DNA of 64,000 bases from Rhodoblastus sp963703385 (GCA_963703385.1 OY969816.1:2542001-2606000); one strand, 5' to 3'. Counted from the stretch's first letter, positions 35,751 to 44,605 are shown. The notes: generated by a model not told the origin, from the letters alone. A program made the numbers and translations.

Positions 35751-35802
35751 CGCGTGAGGTTGCGATGGGGCAACCAGGATTTTGTGTAAGGGGGTTACGG
35801 CT

Positions 35803-36015
35803 ATGTTGAAGCTTTATGTCAAGACCAGCGATCTGCTTGCCCGTCTGCGCTCGGACAAGGCCGGCGTGGTGTCGTTCGAATACGTGATCGTCGCGGCCGC
35901 CGTCGTCTCTGCGGTGGCCCTTGCGTTCGGGACGGCGGCCGGTGCTGGTCCTATCTATGATGCGCTGAAGGGCGCGATCGCCGGCATCGTCGCCCAGCTC
36001 CCGGCTGCGCCCTGA
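35803..36015 (+). CDS. flp: Flp-type IVb pilin
   Basis: This 70-residue prepilin is the major subunit of Tad pili. The leader ends at Gly21, and the Flp motif G-VVSFEY follows with Glu26-Tyr27, in front of a hydrophobic helix (VIVAAAVVSAVALAFGTAAG). Prepilin peptidase TadV would cut after Gly21. The ATG at 35803 has AAGGGGG 9 bases upstream. The IS4 element ends 52 bases upstream, so expression from the old promoter is probably blocked. A GC-rich hairpin follows the stop. Confidence 0.93.
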   Translation: MLKLYVKTSDLLARLRSDKAGVVSFEYVIVAAAVVSAVALAFGTAAGAGPIYDALKGAIAGIVAQLPAAP

Positions 36016-36030
36016 TTTTAGGTTGACATC

Positions 36031-36060
36031 GTGGGGGGCGCGGCGCGTTGCGCCCCCCAC
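36031..36060 (+). terminator. Hairpin between flp and tadV (attenuator or 3' stabiliser)
   Basis: A perfect 11-bp stem, GTGGGGGGCGC (36031-36041) with GCGCCCCCCAC (36050-36060), has an 8-base loop and no T-run. It lies 15 bases after the pilin stop. Such hairpins often protect abundant pilin mRNA and reduce read-through into the assembly genes. Confidence 0.7.
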
Positions 36061-36083
36061 GCTTCATTCGGGGCAGGCGACTG

Positions 36084-36590
36084 ATGAATTGGATTGCTCC
36101 CGCGGCGCACGCGGCGGAGGTAGCTTTGCTGCTCTATGTCGCGATGATCGATGTCGCGGCAAGGTTGATCCCTAATGAGATTTGCCTGATGCTGGCGCTG
36201 CTGGGGATCGCCAGCCAATTTACCGGCCCGACGCATATCGCCGAGTCCCTGGTCGTCGCGACCGTGCTGTTTTTGTTGCTGCTCGTCGTCTATCAGCGCG
36301 GCGCCATCGGCGGCGGCGACGTCAAATTGCTGGTCGCCCTGGCGATCGGCCTGCCGCTTGCGGGGGTCATGCAATTGTTGACCGTGACCGCGCTGGCCGG
36401 CGGCGTTCTGGCCATGGCGCATCTGTTGCTGCGTCGCCTGCCTGCGCCCCGGCCTGCGCCCGCCGGGTCGTCGTTTCTGCGCCGCGTCTATGCGGTCGAG
36501 CGTTGGCGCCATGTGCGGCGCGCGCCGCTCCCTTATGGCGCCGCCATTGCATTTGGCGGCATCTGGACTGTCTTCAACCGCGGGTTCTGA
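36084..36590 (+). CDS. cpaA: Prepilin peptidase TadV/CpaA
   Basis: The 168-residue inner-membrane aspartic protease cuts the Flp prepilin leader. The two catalytic aspartates are Asp23 (VAMIDVAARLIPN) and Asp79 in the GxGD-like motif IGGGDVKLL. There are about five TM helices. The family is shorter than PilD and lacks its N-methylase domain, as here. An in-frame upstream extension to 36048 would begin inside the hairpin, so I take the ATG at 36084 with GGGGCAGG before it. cpaB follows after one base. Confidence 0.92.
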   Translation: MNWIAPAAHAAEVALLLYVAMIDVAARLIPNEICLMLALLGIASQFTGPTHIAESLVVATVLFLLLLVVYQRGAIGGGDVKLLVALAIGLPLAGVMQLLTVTALAGGVLAMAHLLLRRLPAPRPAPAGSSFLRRVYAVERWRHVRRAPLPYGAAIAFGGIWTVFNRGF

Positions 36591-36591
36591 C

Positions 36592-37500
36592 ATGTCGTCA
36601 TCATTGCGTCTCTCGATCATCATGGTGCTGGTGTTGGCGACGGCTGCCCTTGGGCTCATCGCCTATAACGCGAACCTGCCGAAACCTGTCGCGCAGGTTG
36701 CGCGGAACGCTCCGGCGCCGCTCGCGGACGGGTATTTTGTCGCGGCGCATCCGCTGCCGGGCGGCACATTCGTGCGCGACGAAGATTTCGAGGTGCGCAA
36801 CGCGCGGCCCGGCGATATTCCGTCAGGGGCGATCCTTGAATCGCACGACGCCAGGATCGAACTTCGCGGTTCTCTGATCCGCAACTTCGTCGACGCCGGC
36901 CAGCCGCTGACTTCGCAAGACGTCTTGCGGCCGCGGGACCGGGGTTTTCTCGCCAGCGTCCTGGCGCCGGACACCCGCGCCGTCAGCATCAACGTCGACA
37001 CGGAGTCCGGCGTCTCGGGTCTGATCTGGCCGGGCGATCACGTCGATGTCTTGCTGACCCAGGCGGGCGACAAGGAGGACCGTGCGCGTCGCGCGCTGAG
37101 CGAAATCGTTCTTCGCAACGTCCGGGTCATTGCGATCGACCAGGGGATTGTGGAGGGCGTTTCGGGCGCCAACCCCGCAGCCGGCGCCAACCCCGCGGCC
37201 GGCAAGGCGACCCACTCCGTGTCTCTGCAGCTTTCGCCAGATCAGGTCAAAAAGATCACCCTGGCAAAAGACCTCGGAAAGCTCTCCCTGGCCGTCCGGT
37301 CAGCGGTTGAAGTCAAGGACACCGCGGACTCGGGCGCCAAGTTCGGTTGCGACGTGTCGCCGGAAATCGCCCGCCAGAACGCCATGGCCCGTCAGATCAC
37401 AACGGTGGTCGTTTATGCGAGGGGCAAGGCCAGGGAATATGCGGTCAGGAATCAGGATCAGGATATCGCCAATGCGGAGCCCGCGTCGGGCTGCGATTGA
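36592..37500 (+). CDS. cpaB: Flp pilus assembly protein CpaB/RcpC
   Basis: The 302-residue protein has an N-terminal membrane anchor (residues about 5-24, LRLSIIMVLVLATAALGLIA), an SAF/beta-clip domain (YFVAAHPLPGGTFVRDEDFE) and the RcpC domain (VSGLIWPGDHVDVLLTQAG, VLRNVRVIAIDQGIVEG). CpaB works in the periplasm with the secretin. A short repeat, GANPAAGANPAAG, lies at about residues 197-209. Start ATG 36592 directly follows the cpaA stop; the frame upstream of it is a shadow of cpaA. Confidence 0.93.
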   Translation: MSSSLRLSIIMVLVLATAALGLIAYNANLPKPVAQVARNAPAPLADGYFVAAHPLPGGTFVRDEDFEVRNARPGDIPSGAILESHDARIELRGSLIRNFVDAGQPLTSQDVLRPRDRGFLASVLAPDTRAVSINVDTESGVSGLIWPGDHVDVLLTQAGDKEDRARRALSEIVLRNVRVIAIDQGIVEGVSGANPAAGANPAAGKATHSVSLQLSPDQVKKITLAKDLGKLSLAVRSAVEVKDTADSGAKFGCDVSPEIARQNAMARQITTVVVYARGKAREYAVRNQDQDIANAEPASGCD

Positions 37501-37591
37501 TCCGCGGAATTTGTCCGCCACAGCGCGGGTCTGGCCGGCTCAAGCGGCGACAAAGCCAAAGAGCGGCAGTTAAGGCGTCCGGGAGTTGCTG

Positions 37592-38806
37592 ATGAGCATC
37601 GATGTTGCATCCGTCAAGTCGCCCGAGGTCGCGGCGTCTGCCGGCATTCGCGATCGAATCGTCTGCTTCGTCAACGACGAGCTGAGCGCCCATGCGTTGC
37701 GGAAGGGCCTTGAGGGCAGCAACGTCAAAGTCTGGCGCGGCACGATCCGCAACGCCATACGAATGCTCGAAACCGATACCGAGCTGCTCGCGCTGGTGGC
37801 GGACATCAGCGGAATCGACGATCCGTTCACGGAGTTGGAAAGGCTGTCGCGCGTCTGCCCGGCCGATGTTCGGGTCGCCGTGATCGGCGATAACAGCGAT
37901 ATCGCATTCTACCGCGCCCTCATGGACCTCGGCCTGAGCGAGTACCTTCAGAAGCCGTTGACGCGCAATATCGTGCAAACCCAGCTGCGCCCGAGGCTGA
38001 TCGCCCAAGGGGCGGCCGATCCGATCGATCGTGGCGGGCATGTGATCTCGATCTGCGACGCCCAGGGCGGCAGCGGGGCAACGAGCATCGCCATCAGTCT
38101 CGCGATGCTGCTGGCCGAGACCACGAAGGCCAAGGTCGCGCTGCTCGACCTTCATCTGCAAGGCGGCGAGACCGCCGTGATGTTGGGTGTCCAGCCCGGG
38201 CCGGGGTTGCGCATCGCTCTGGAAAATCCGATGCGGGCGGACACTTTGTTCCTTGAGCGCGTGGCGATCGAGATCAACGAAAGGGTCAGGCTGATTTCCG
38301 CGGATGAGGAGCTGGATGCGACGTTCGAGATCACGGAAGGGGGGGTGCGGCATGTGTTGGGTCTGCTCCGCCAGCGGTTCAACTACATCGTTGTCGATCT
38401 GCCCATGCCGTTGTCGCCGGCCATCTATCCGGTGATCGCCGCTTCCCGCCACGTTATCGTGCTGCTGGAAGCGGAAGTGACCGGGTTGCGCAACGCCAAT
38501 GCGCTCCGCGTGGCCCTCGCCAAAATTATTGGCGAGAATCGCGTGTTCACTTTGCTCAACCGCGCCAATCGCGCCGGCGGCCTGCCCATGGAGTCGCTGC
38601 TGAAAGGCCTGGGCGGGAAACCGGACCTGGTGATTCCGGACCTCGGCAAAGGGATGACCGAGGCGATCAATTTCGGGATCCCGGCCCTGCGGCATGTGCC
38701 TAAACTGCGACGCTGCCTGGCGCCGCTTGTCCGGGAGATCGCCGGCGTCGAAGACGACAGGGAAGACGGCTGGAAGGGATGGTTGCGGAGGCTTGTGCGG
38801 CGATGA
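37592..38806 (+). CDS. cpaE: Pilus assembly protein CpaE/TadZ
   Basis: The 404-residue protein has a receiver-like N-terminal domain (about 14-125) without a full phosphorylation site and a MinD/ParA-like ATPase domain from about 150. The deviant Walker A is DAQGGSGATSIAISLA, and VALLDLHLQGGETAVML and FNYIVVDLPMPLSP are the later nucleotide-site blocks. CpaE/TadZ places the pilus at the cell pole. GGGAG precedes the ATG. In most Tad loci cpaC and cpaD stand between cpaB and cpaE; here the secretin is 8 kb further on and no cpaD is seen. Confidence 0.92.
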   Translation: MSIDVASVKSPEVAASAGIRDRIVCFVNDELSAHALRKGLEGSNVKVWRGTIRNAIRMLETDTELLALVADISGIDDPFTELERLSRVCPADVRVAVIGDNSDIAFYRALMDLGLSEYLQKPLTRNIVQTQLRPRLIAQGAADPIDRGGHVISICDAQGGSGATSIAISLAMLLAETTKAKVALLDLHLQGGETAVMLGVQPGPGLRIALENPMRADTLFLERVAIEINERVRLISADEELDATFEITEGGVRHVLGLLRQRFNYIVVDLPMPLSPAIYPVIAASRHVIVLLEAEVTGLRNANALRVALAKIIGENRVFTLLNRANRAGGLPMESLLKGLGGKPDLVIPDLGKGMTEAINFGIPALRHVPKLRRCLAPLVREIAGVEDDREDGWKGWLRRLVRR

Positions 38807-40155
38807 AAGCGTTCGGAAAAGTCCCGCGCGACGACGCGCAAAAGCAATTGCCTCCGTTGACGCCAGTGACGCCGCAGCGCGCGGAGCCGCCCGCGGAGAA
38901 ACCCGTGATGTCGGCTTCGCTGCGCGAACGGGTTATCGAGCAGATCGATCCCTCCGCGGCCGGGAGCGTTTCGCGCGAGGTTCTTCGGCGGCAGATCGAG
39001 GAAATCATCCACGAAATCGCCAATCGGGAGCGGCTCGAACTGTCAGGTCACGAGCAGCTTCAACTGGCGGACGAACTTGCGGACGACATGATCGGCTACG
39101 GACCGCTCCATGCGCTCCTGCTCGACGAATCAATCAACGATGTGATGGTCAACGGACCCAGCAACGTCTATGTCGAGCGCCAGGGCAAGCTGGAGCGGGT
39201 CGCGGTCAGATTCCGCGATAACGACCACGTTACCTCGGTGGCGCAGAAGATCGCGGCGCGCGTCGGGCGGCGCGTGGACGAATCCAGTCCGATGGTGGAT
39301 TGTCGATTGCCGGACGGAAGTCGCGTCAACATCATCCTTCCGCCGCTGTCGATTCATGGCCCTTGCATCTCCATCCGGAAATTCCCGAGCCGACGCTATG
39401 ATATCGCCGGAATGATCGAAAACGGCACCATGACCCCGGCGATCGGACGCCTGCTCGAGATTGCCGCCCGGTGCCGGCTCAATATGCTGGTTTCCGGCGG
39501 CACCGGTTCCGGCAAGACGACGATGCTGAACGCCATGAGCCAGTTCATCGATCACGGCGAGCGCATTGTCACCATCGAGGATGCGGCGGAACTGCAGCTT
39601 CAGCAGCCGCACGTCATTACCCTGGAGACCCGGCCGCCCAGTCTCGAAGGCACAGGGCAGGTGACTCAGCGTGATCTGGTGTGGAACGCCCTGCGCATGC
39701 GTCCTGACAGGATCATCGTGGGCGAAGTGCGCGGCCCCGAAGCCTTCGACATGCTGCAGGCGATGAACACCGGCCATGACGGCTCGATCTCCACCGTGCA
39801 TGCCAACAGCACACGTGACGCCCTCACGCGTATTGAAAACATGGTTCAGATGGGGCAGGTCAACCTGCCGTCGCGGTCCATCCGTTTTCAGATCGTCGCC
39901 GCGCTGGACATCATCATACATATCGAACGCATGCGCGACGGCCAGCGTCGCATCGTCCAGATCAGTGAAGTGACCGGCCTGGAAAGCGAGGTGATCACCA
40001 CCAATGATATCGCTTTGTTCGAGTTCCAGGAGGAGACCGCCCAGGGACGGGTAACGGGCGCCTACAAGTCCACGCTGGCCGTCCCGAAATTCAAGAGCCG
40101 CCTGGTCTATTACCGGCTCGATCGAGCGTGGGCCGAGGCCGTGAGGGAGCTATGA
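38803..40155 (+). CDS. cpaF: Tad pilus secretion ATPase CpaF/TadA
   Basis: The 450-residue hexameric ATPase drives pilus extension and retraction. Walker A is SGGTGSGKTTMLNAM (about residues 230-244), with the Asp box TIEDAAELQL, Walker B region PDRIIVGEVRGPEAFD and His box MNTGHDGSISTVHAN, all intact. The ATG at 38803 overlaps the cpaE stop by 4 bases and has GGAGG 11 bases upstream; an ATG at 38779 is also possible. It is followed by tadB with a 4-base overlap. Confidence 0.94.
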   Translation: MKAFGKVPRDDAQKQLPPLTPVTPQRAEPPAEKPVMSASLRERVIEQIDPSAAGSVSREVLRRQIEEIIHEIANRERLELSGHEQLQLADELADDMIGYGPLHALLLDESINDVMVNGPSNVYVERQGKLERVAVRFRDNDHVTSVAQKIAARVGRRVDESSPMVDCRLPDGSRVNIILPPLSIHGPCISIRKFPSRRYDIAGMIENGTMTPAIGRLLEIAARCRLNMLVSGGTGSGKTTMLNAMSQFIDHGERIVTIEDAAELQLQQPHVITLETRPPSLEGTGQVTQRDLVWNALRMRPDRIIVGEVRGPEAFDMLQAMNTGHDGSISTVHANSTRDALTRIENMVQMGQVNLPSRSIRFQIVAALDIIIHIERMRDGQRRIVQISEVTGLESEVITTNDIALFEFQEETAQGRVTGAYKSTLAVPKFKSRLVYYRLDRAWAEAVREL

Positions 40156-41084
40156 CGGCGCAGTTCTTGACCGTGCTTGTCCTGGTGCTGCTGATTTGCG
40201 CGGCGGCCGTCGCGTTGGTTCTCGACGCGCGACAAAGGCGCATGGATCGCCAGATCGAGGTCGTGCTTTCAACCTCGGCTTCGGCAAGCGCGCCCTCTAT
40301 CCGTCGCGCAAGGCTAGCGGACAGGGGGCTGTTTCTTCATCGCCTGGCAAAATACAAGCCCGGAATAACTTACGTCATTCGCCCCGTCTATGTCCTGCTC
40401 GCCGGGGTCGTCGCGGCGACGGCGGTTTTCTACGCGAATAGCATGTTCGGATATCCCCTTCTTTACGTGACTGTGGCCGCAGTCATCGTGGCGCTGACGG
40501 TTGTAAGGGGTCTGTTTGGCTGGCAGCGCCATCGTCTCGCCAATCAACTGTTCAGGCAACTGCCCGACACGATCGAGATGGTGACAGGCGCCGTTCGATC
40601 GGGCCTGCCTGTGGGTGAAGCGTTTCGCACCATCGCTCGTGAAATGCCGCAACCCACGGCTGGCCAATTTGCCGCCGTCTGTGACGAGTTGAGCCTGGGG
40701 AGATCTCTCGAGGAAGCGCTGGAAGGCGTCTATCGGCGGACGGAGGTGGCGGAATATGGATTCTTTTCCGTAACCCTCGCCGTGCAAGCGAAGGCCGGCG
40801 GCAGCTTATCCGAGACCTTGCAGATACTGGGCGACACCGTGCGCCAACGCGTCGGCTTGGCTGACCGCGCCAAGGCTCTGGCGGGCGAGGTGATCTTTTC
40901 CTCACGCGCTCTATCGGCGTCGCCCCTGATCGTTGGGGGGGTGATGTATTTGATCAGCCCGCAACTGGTCGATCTCCTGTTCACCGATCCGACCGGCAAG
41001 AGGCTTCTCGCCTATGCGGGAGCTTCCGTGCTGACGGGGACTCTGGTGATACGCTGGATGGTCAGAAGGAATACGACGCTATGA
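40152..41084 (+). CDS. tadB: Tad pilus inner-membrane protein TadB (type II secretion F-like)
   Basis: The 310-residue protein has an N-terminal TM helix (LTVLVLVLLICAAAVALVLD), a second TM pair at about 75-120, the GspF/T2SSF domain (LPDTIEMVTGAVRSGLPVGEAF and GGSLSETLQILGDTVRQR) and C-terminal TM helices. It forms the inner-membrane platform with TadC and interacts with the ATPase CpaF. The ATG overlaps the cpaF stop by 4 bases; GAGGGAGC is the ribosome site. Confidence 0.92.
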   Translation: MTAQFLTVLVLVLLICAAAVALVLDARQRRMDRQIEVVLSTSASASAPSIRRARLADRGLFLHRLAKYKPGITYVIRPVYVLLAGVVAATAVFYANSMFGYPLLYVTVAAVIVALTVVRGLFGWQRHRLANQLFRQLPDTIEMVTGAVRSGLPVGEAFRTIAREMPQPTAGQFAAVCDELSLGRSLEEALEGVYRRTEVAEYGFFSVTLAVQAKAGGSLSETLQILGDTVRQRVGLADRAKALAGEVIFSSRALSASPLIVGGVMYLISPQLVDLLFTDPTGKRLLAYAGASVLTGTLVIRWMVRRNTTL

Positions 41085-41983
41085 GTCCTGCTCTGGTCCT
41101 CGGGGGCCTCGCCATAGGCACTGCGACGGCGGCCGCCTTGTTGATTATCCGCCAAATCCAGGTTCTTGCGCTGAACGCTCGGGTGACAAAGGCTGTGGTC
41201 GGCTCGCCGGGTCAGGCGCGCCCCGCCCAGGGCGTGATCGATTGGCTTTCGTCGCTCGGTGGGCGATATCGCCGCTTCTACTCCGCGGAAAACCTGGAAC
41301 AGCTACGAACGATCGTTCAATCCTCAGGGTTCAATCCTCATCGGGCCCTCCCGGTCTGGATCGGCGTCAAGGCCGTCAGCGCGGTCTCCTTCCCGCTCAT
41401 CGCCTTGTTGATCGCGGAGTTCCTCGGGATGTCGCTGCGCGCCATGCTGAGCTTCACGCTCATGGGGGTGGTGATCGGAATCATGGGGCCGCGATTGGTT
41501 CTGTCCGTCCTCAGACGGAAATTCAACGCCGCCGTTCGGAAAGGCGCCCCGGACGCCATCGATTTGCTCGTTGTTTGCAGCGAAGCGGGAATGGGCCTGG
41601 AGAGCGCGGTGGAACGCGTGGCCGAAGAGATGAGCCGGTCAAATCCGCCCATGGCCCAGGTTCTCTACAATCTTAATGACGATCTCCGGATCTTGCCAAA
41701 TCGCCGCGACGCCTTCGACAAACTGGGGGCGACTTCCGATGGACTCCGCCGGTTCGGCGCCATGGTCAGCCAGAGTCTGCAATACGGAACCCCATTGAGC
41801 CAGGCTCTGCGCGCCATCGCTGAAGAACTGCGGCGAGACGCAATAACCAAGCTGGAGGAAAGAGCGCACCAATTGGGCGCCAAGCTGATCGTTCCGATGG
41901 TGCTGTTCATGCTTCCGGCCATGTTCGTCATTCTGGGCGGAAGTTCTTTCCTGCATCTCATTCGTGCGTTCAAGCCGCACTAA
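41081..41983 (+). CDS. tadC: Tad pilus inner-membrane protein TadC
   Basis: The 300-residue second platform protein has an N-terminal TM (LVLGGLAIGTATAAALLIIR), a central TM pair (about 90-145), and a T2SSF domain with APDAIDLLVVCSEAGMGLESAV and QYGTPLSQALRAIAEELRRD. The last TM ends in FLHLIRAFKPH. It starts with a 4-base overlap on tadB. The next open frame begins 14 bases after the stop. Confidence 0.92.
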   Translation: MSPALVLGGLAIGTATAAALLIIRQIQVLALNARVTKAVVGSPGQARPAQGVIDWLSSLGGRYRRFYSAENLEQLRTIVQSSGFNPHRALPVWIGVKAVSAVSFPLIALLIAEFLGMSLRAMLSFTLMGVVIGIMGPRLVLSVLRRKFNAAVRKGAPDAIDLLVVCSEAGMGLESAVERVAEEMSRSNPPMAQVLYNLNDDLRILPNRRDAFDKLGATSDGLRRFGAMVSQSLQYGTPLSQALRAIAEELRRDAITKLEERAHQLGAKLIVPMVLFMLPAMFVILGGSSFLHLIRAFKPH

Positions 41984-41997
41984 CTACGGATAGCGCC

Positions 41998-42663
41998 ATG
42001 AGTCTGAGTATAGCCATGAGAATGTTTACCTCGCCGAAGGTCTGGTCTTGCGCCTCGATGACGCGGTTGTTCGGCGGCTTGTGGTTCTTCCTGCTCGCGC
42101 TCGCGGTCGCCGCCGGGATTGGGGCGTCGGCTCGCCATTCATGGCCTTCGCTGATGTCGAGTTTTTGCGTCGCCGTCTTCTACGTGCTGCTGGGGCTGTT
42201 GATCATGACCCGCTCGCCGGCAAAGGCGCAAGCTGAGGGCCTGCTGCCGACAATGGCGGCGTTCGTCGGCACTTATTTGCCATGGACGATCCCCGTCTTC
42301 GGGAAAACGGACCAGGCGTTGCCAAACCTGGCCTCAACCGCCTTTGTGTTGACCGGCACGATCATGATGCTGGTCACGATCCGGCATCTCGGTCGGTCGT
42401 TCAGTTTGGCGCCCCAGGCGCGTTCAGTGGTGCAAACCGGTACTTATCGATAGATCAAGCACCCCCTCTACCTCTCCGAAGAAATCGCGATAGTGGGCTG
42501 CGTGTTGCAATACCTGTCACCGGTAACGGTGATCATACTGGTCCTGCACTTCGCAGTGCAGGTAAGTCGAATTCTTTATGAAGAAGACGTGCTTCGGCGC
42601 AACTGCCCTGAATACTCCGGTTACGAATCGTCGCGCTGGAGATTGATCCCGTACGTTTGGTGA
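41998..42663 (+). pseudogene. Isoprenylcysteine methyltransferase-like gene with in-frame TAG
   Basis: The frame reads as one protein of 221 codons except for a TAG at 42451-42453. The N-terminal part has four hydrophobic helices and RHLGRSFSLAPQARSVVQTG-TYR. Directly after the stop the same frame continues IKHPLYLSEEIAIVGCVLQ and ends ILYEEDVLRRNCPEYSGYE-(SSRWRLIPYVW). YRxxRHPLYL and the EE-L pair are the SAM-binding hallmark of the ICMT/PEMT family, so the stop removes the active half. A Tyr codon turned into TAG by one base would explain it. Such a gene is not a usual member of a tad operon. Read-through is possible but unsupported. Confidence 0.85.
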
Positions 42664-42692
42664 GTGACCACGAGCCGCTTGTTATCGAGAAG

Positions 42693-43292
42693 ATGGTTAT
42701 AATGATCTGCGCCGCTCCAAAATGGGTTCAAGACTGCAGATCGCCGTCACGTCGGAATGCGGCGCTGCCGGCGGCTCGGCTCGGCAAACCTGTAGCCGCC
42801 CCGGTCGCGCTCAGGCGCGGCAAAGGCTCTCTCCCGGGCTCGCTCCTGGCCGACCAGCGCGGCGCCGTCGCGTTTGAGACGCTGATCGTCTATTCTTTGA
42901 TGTTGAGCCTGCTTTTCCCGTTGGCCGACCTTGCCGTCGCCGGTTTCCAGTTCATCTCCGCGTGGGAGGCGTTGCGCGGCTTCGGTCAATATTTGCAGTA
43001 CAATCCGCCGGCAGATGTGACGAGCCCGTCTGCTTGGTGGTCAGGCCTAAACAAGACGATTGGAATTTATACCATGAGTCTCGACACAACAATCGACCCC
43101 AAAAATAAGGGCGTCCTGTGCGGCGGGGGAACGACCGCCGACGCCCAATGCAGCTCAACCAACGTTGCGACTTCTCCGATCAAATACTATGCCTACACGA
43201 CGACCGTCACCTTGACGCCCCTGGTGTTAAAGTCGGTGTTGTGTCCGAGCAGTTGCGCGTACCCGCTGCATTACTCCGAACGCTTCCAATAG
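42693..43292 (+). CDS. TadE-like pilus assembly protein
   Basis: The frame gives 199 residues from ATG 42693; GTG 42660, overlapping the previous stop, is an alternative, and the true start is uncertain. The pseudopilin-like segment lies unusually far in, at about residues 55-80: DQRGAVAFETLIVYSLMLSLLFPLADLAV, with the TadE-typical Gly-Ala-Val-Ala-Phe-Glu before the hydrophobic helix. A Cys-containing C-terminal domain follows (Cys pairs near CGGGTTADAQC and CPSSC). It probably forms a minor pilin or pseudopilin of the Tad machine. Confidence 0.75.
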   Translation: MVIMICAAPKWVQDCRSPSRRNAALPAARLGKPVAAPVALRRGKGSLPGSLLADQRGAVAFETLIVYSLMLSLLFPLADLAVAGFQFISAWEALRGFGQYLQYNPPADVTSPSAWWSGLNKTIGIYTMSLDTTIDPKNKGVLCGGGTTADAQCSSTNVATSPIKYYAYTTTVTLTPLVLKSVLCPSSCAYPLHYSERFQ

Positions 43293-43300
43293 GTGCATCC

Positions 43301-44605
43301 ATGCGTAATCTGCTCCGTTGCCGTCGCGGCTCAGCCGCCTTCGCAACCGTGATTGCTTTGGTGCCTCTGATCGGCGTGATCGCACTCGGGGGCGAGGCGG
43401 CATCGTGGTACGTCACCAAGCAACACGCCCAGAATGCCGCCGATGCCGCGGCCTACTCGGGGGCCTTGTATCTGGCGTGCTCGCTTTCTGGTTCTTGCAC
43501 CGACACGGAGACCGTGGCCTATCGCGGCAATGAATTTGCGGCGCAGAACGGCTTCTGCAACTCCGGCGACACCGTCTATCCCGGCAGCGCCTGTGCGACC
43601 AGCCTTCCGGCGGGGACCGCGCAGAAGGTCACGGTGGTCGGGCCCACGCCATGTCCTGATGGGACCGCCAACTGCGTTAAGGCGACGGTCCAGCAGACAC
43701 AGCCGGCGTATCTGGCGGTCTTGCTGGTCCCATCCCCTATCACCATCGGCGCGCAAGCGACTGCGGAAGTTGGTGATTCAAACAAACCGTGTGTCTTGAG
43801 TCTGAGTGATCCAATCAGCTTTGGGGGGAGTGCAAACGTGAACGCTTCCGCATGCGGTATGGCCTCGAACAATAATACAACGGGCTCCGTCAGTTTCACG
43901 GGTGGCGGGTTCACAGTGACGGGAAAAATAACCGGGGAGGGCGGTTGTTCCGAGAACACCGGCACCCCATGCTCCACCGTTGGCACGTACAGCGTACCCG
44001 CCGTCAATCCGTTAAGCGGCTTGAATGCGCCGATGGCGGCGTTATCAACTAGCACTACATATTTTCCTGGCAAATCATGTAGTACGTTAACCGCATATAA
44101 CAGCAGCGCAAAAGCGACTGAGTGTTACAATACGAGCCTCGGTAGCGCTTCGTTAAATGGCGTTTATTATTTAAGCGGAAATTTTAAGATCAACGGTAGC
44201 ACCTCGATCACCGGGACCGCGACGCTGGTATTGCTTCCTGGATCGACTTTCTCGATAAGCGGCAATGCGAAGTTTGATGTTTCTGCGGAAACAACCATAT
44301 CATCCACCTCGGTTCCGGCAGCATTGTCCTCGGCCTACCCTTCAGTCGCGTCCCTCCTGAGCGGGGTACTCGTATTTGATCCGGAGTCGGGAAGTGTAAA
44401 AATATCTGGAAACTCCTTGAACGTTTTTAACGGCGTTATGTATTTTCCGAATGCGGACGTCACCTTTACGGGCTCAACAAATGTTCCCTCCTGCACCGAG
44501 TTGATTGCGTATGGGGTCTCGTTTACCGGAAGTGCGGCTTTTAACAATTCGGGATGTCCCGCAAGCGATTTTATATTCAGTCAATACGTGTCTTTGGTGC
44601 AATGA
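43301..44605 (+). CDS. TadG-like pilus-associated protein with Ser/Gly/Asn-rich C-terminal domain
   Basis: The 434-residue protein opens with the Tad domain: RRGSAAFATVIALVPLIGVI is a TM helix, followed by ASWYVTKQHAQNAADAAAYSGAL. The C-terminal 250 residues are rich in Ser, Thr, Gly, Asn and paired Cys, with repeated motifs such as TFSISGNAKF, SVKISGNSL, TFTGSTNV and SFTGSAAFNNSGC, suggesting a beta-helix or beta-sandwich exposed outside the inner membrane. Bases 43900-44580 are visibly richer in A/T than the rest of the operon, with codons such as TTA, AAT and ATA. The start is ATG 43301; upstream extension is a shadow. Confidence 0.82.
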   Translation: MRNLLRCRRGSAAFATVIALVPLIGVIALGGEAASWYVTKQHAQNAADAAAYSGALYLACSLSGSCTDTETVAYRGNEFAAQNGFCNSGDTVYPGSACATSLPAGTAQKVTVVGPTPCPDGTANCVKATVQQTQPAYLAVLLVPSPITIGAQATAEVGDSNKPCVLSLSDPISFGGSANVNASACGMASNNNTTGSVSFTGGGFTVTGKITGEGGCSENTGTPCSTVGTYSVPAVNPLSGLNAPMAALSTSTTYFPGKSCSTLTAYNSSAKATECYNTSLGSASLNGVYYLSGNFKINGSTSITGTATLVLLPGSTFSISGNAKFDVSAETTISSTSVPAALSSAYPSVASLLSGVLVFDPESGSVKISGNSLNVFNGVMYFPNADVTFTGSTNVPSCTELIAYGVSFTGSAAFNNSGCPASDFIFSQYVSLVQ

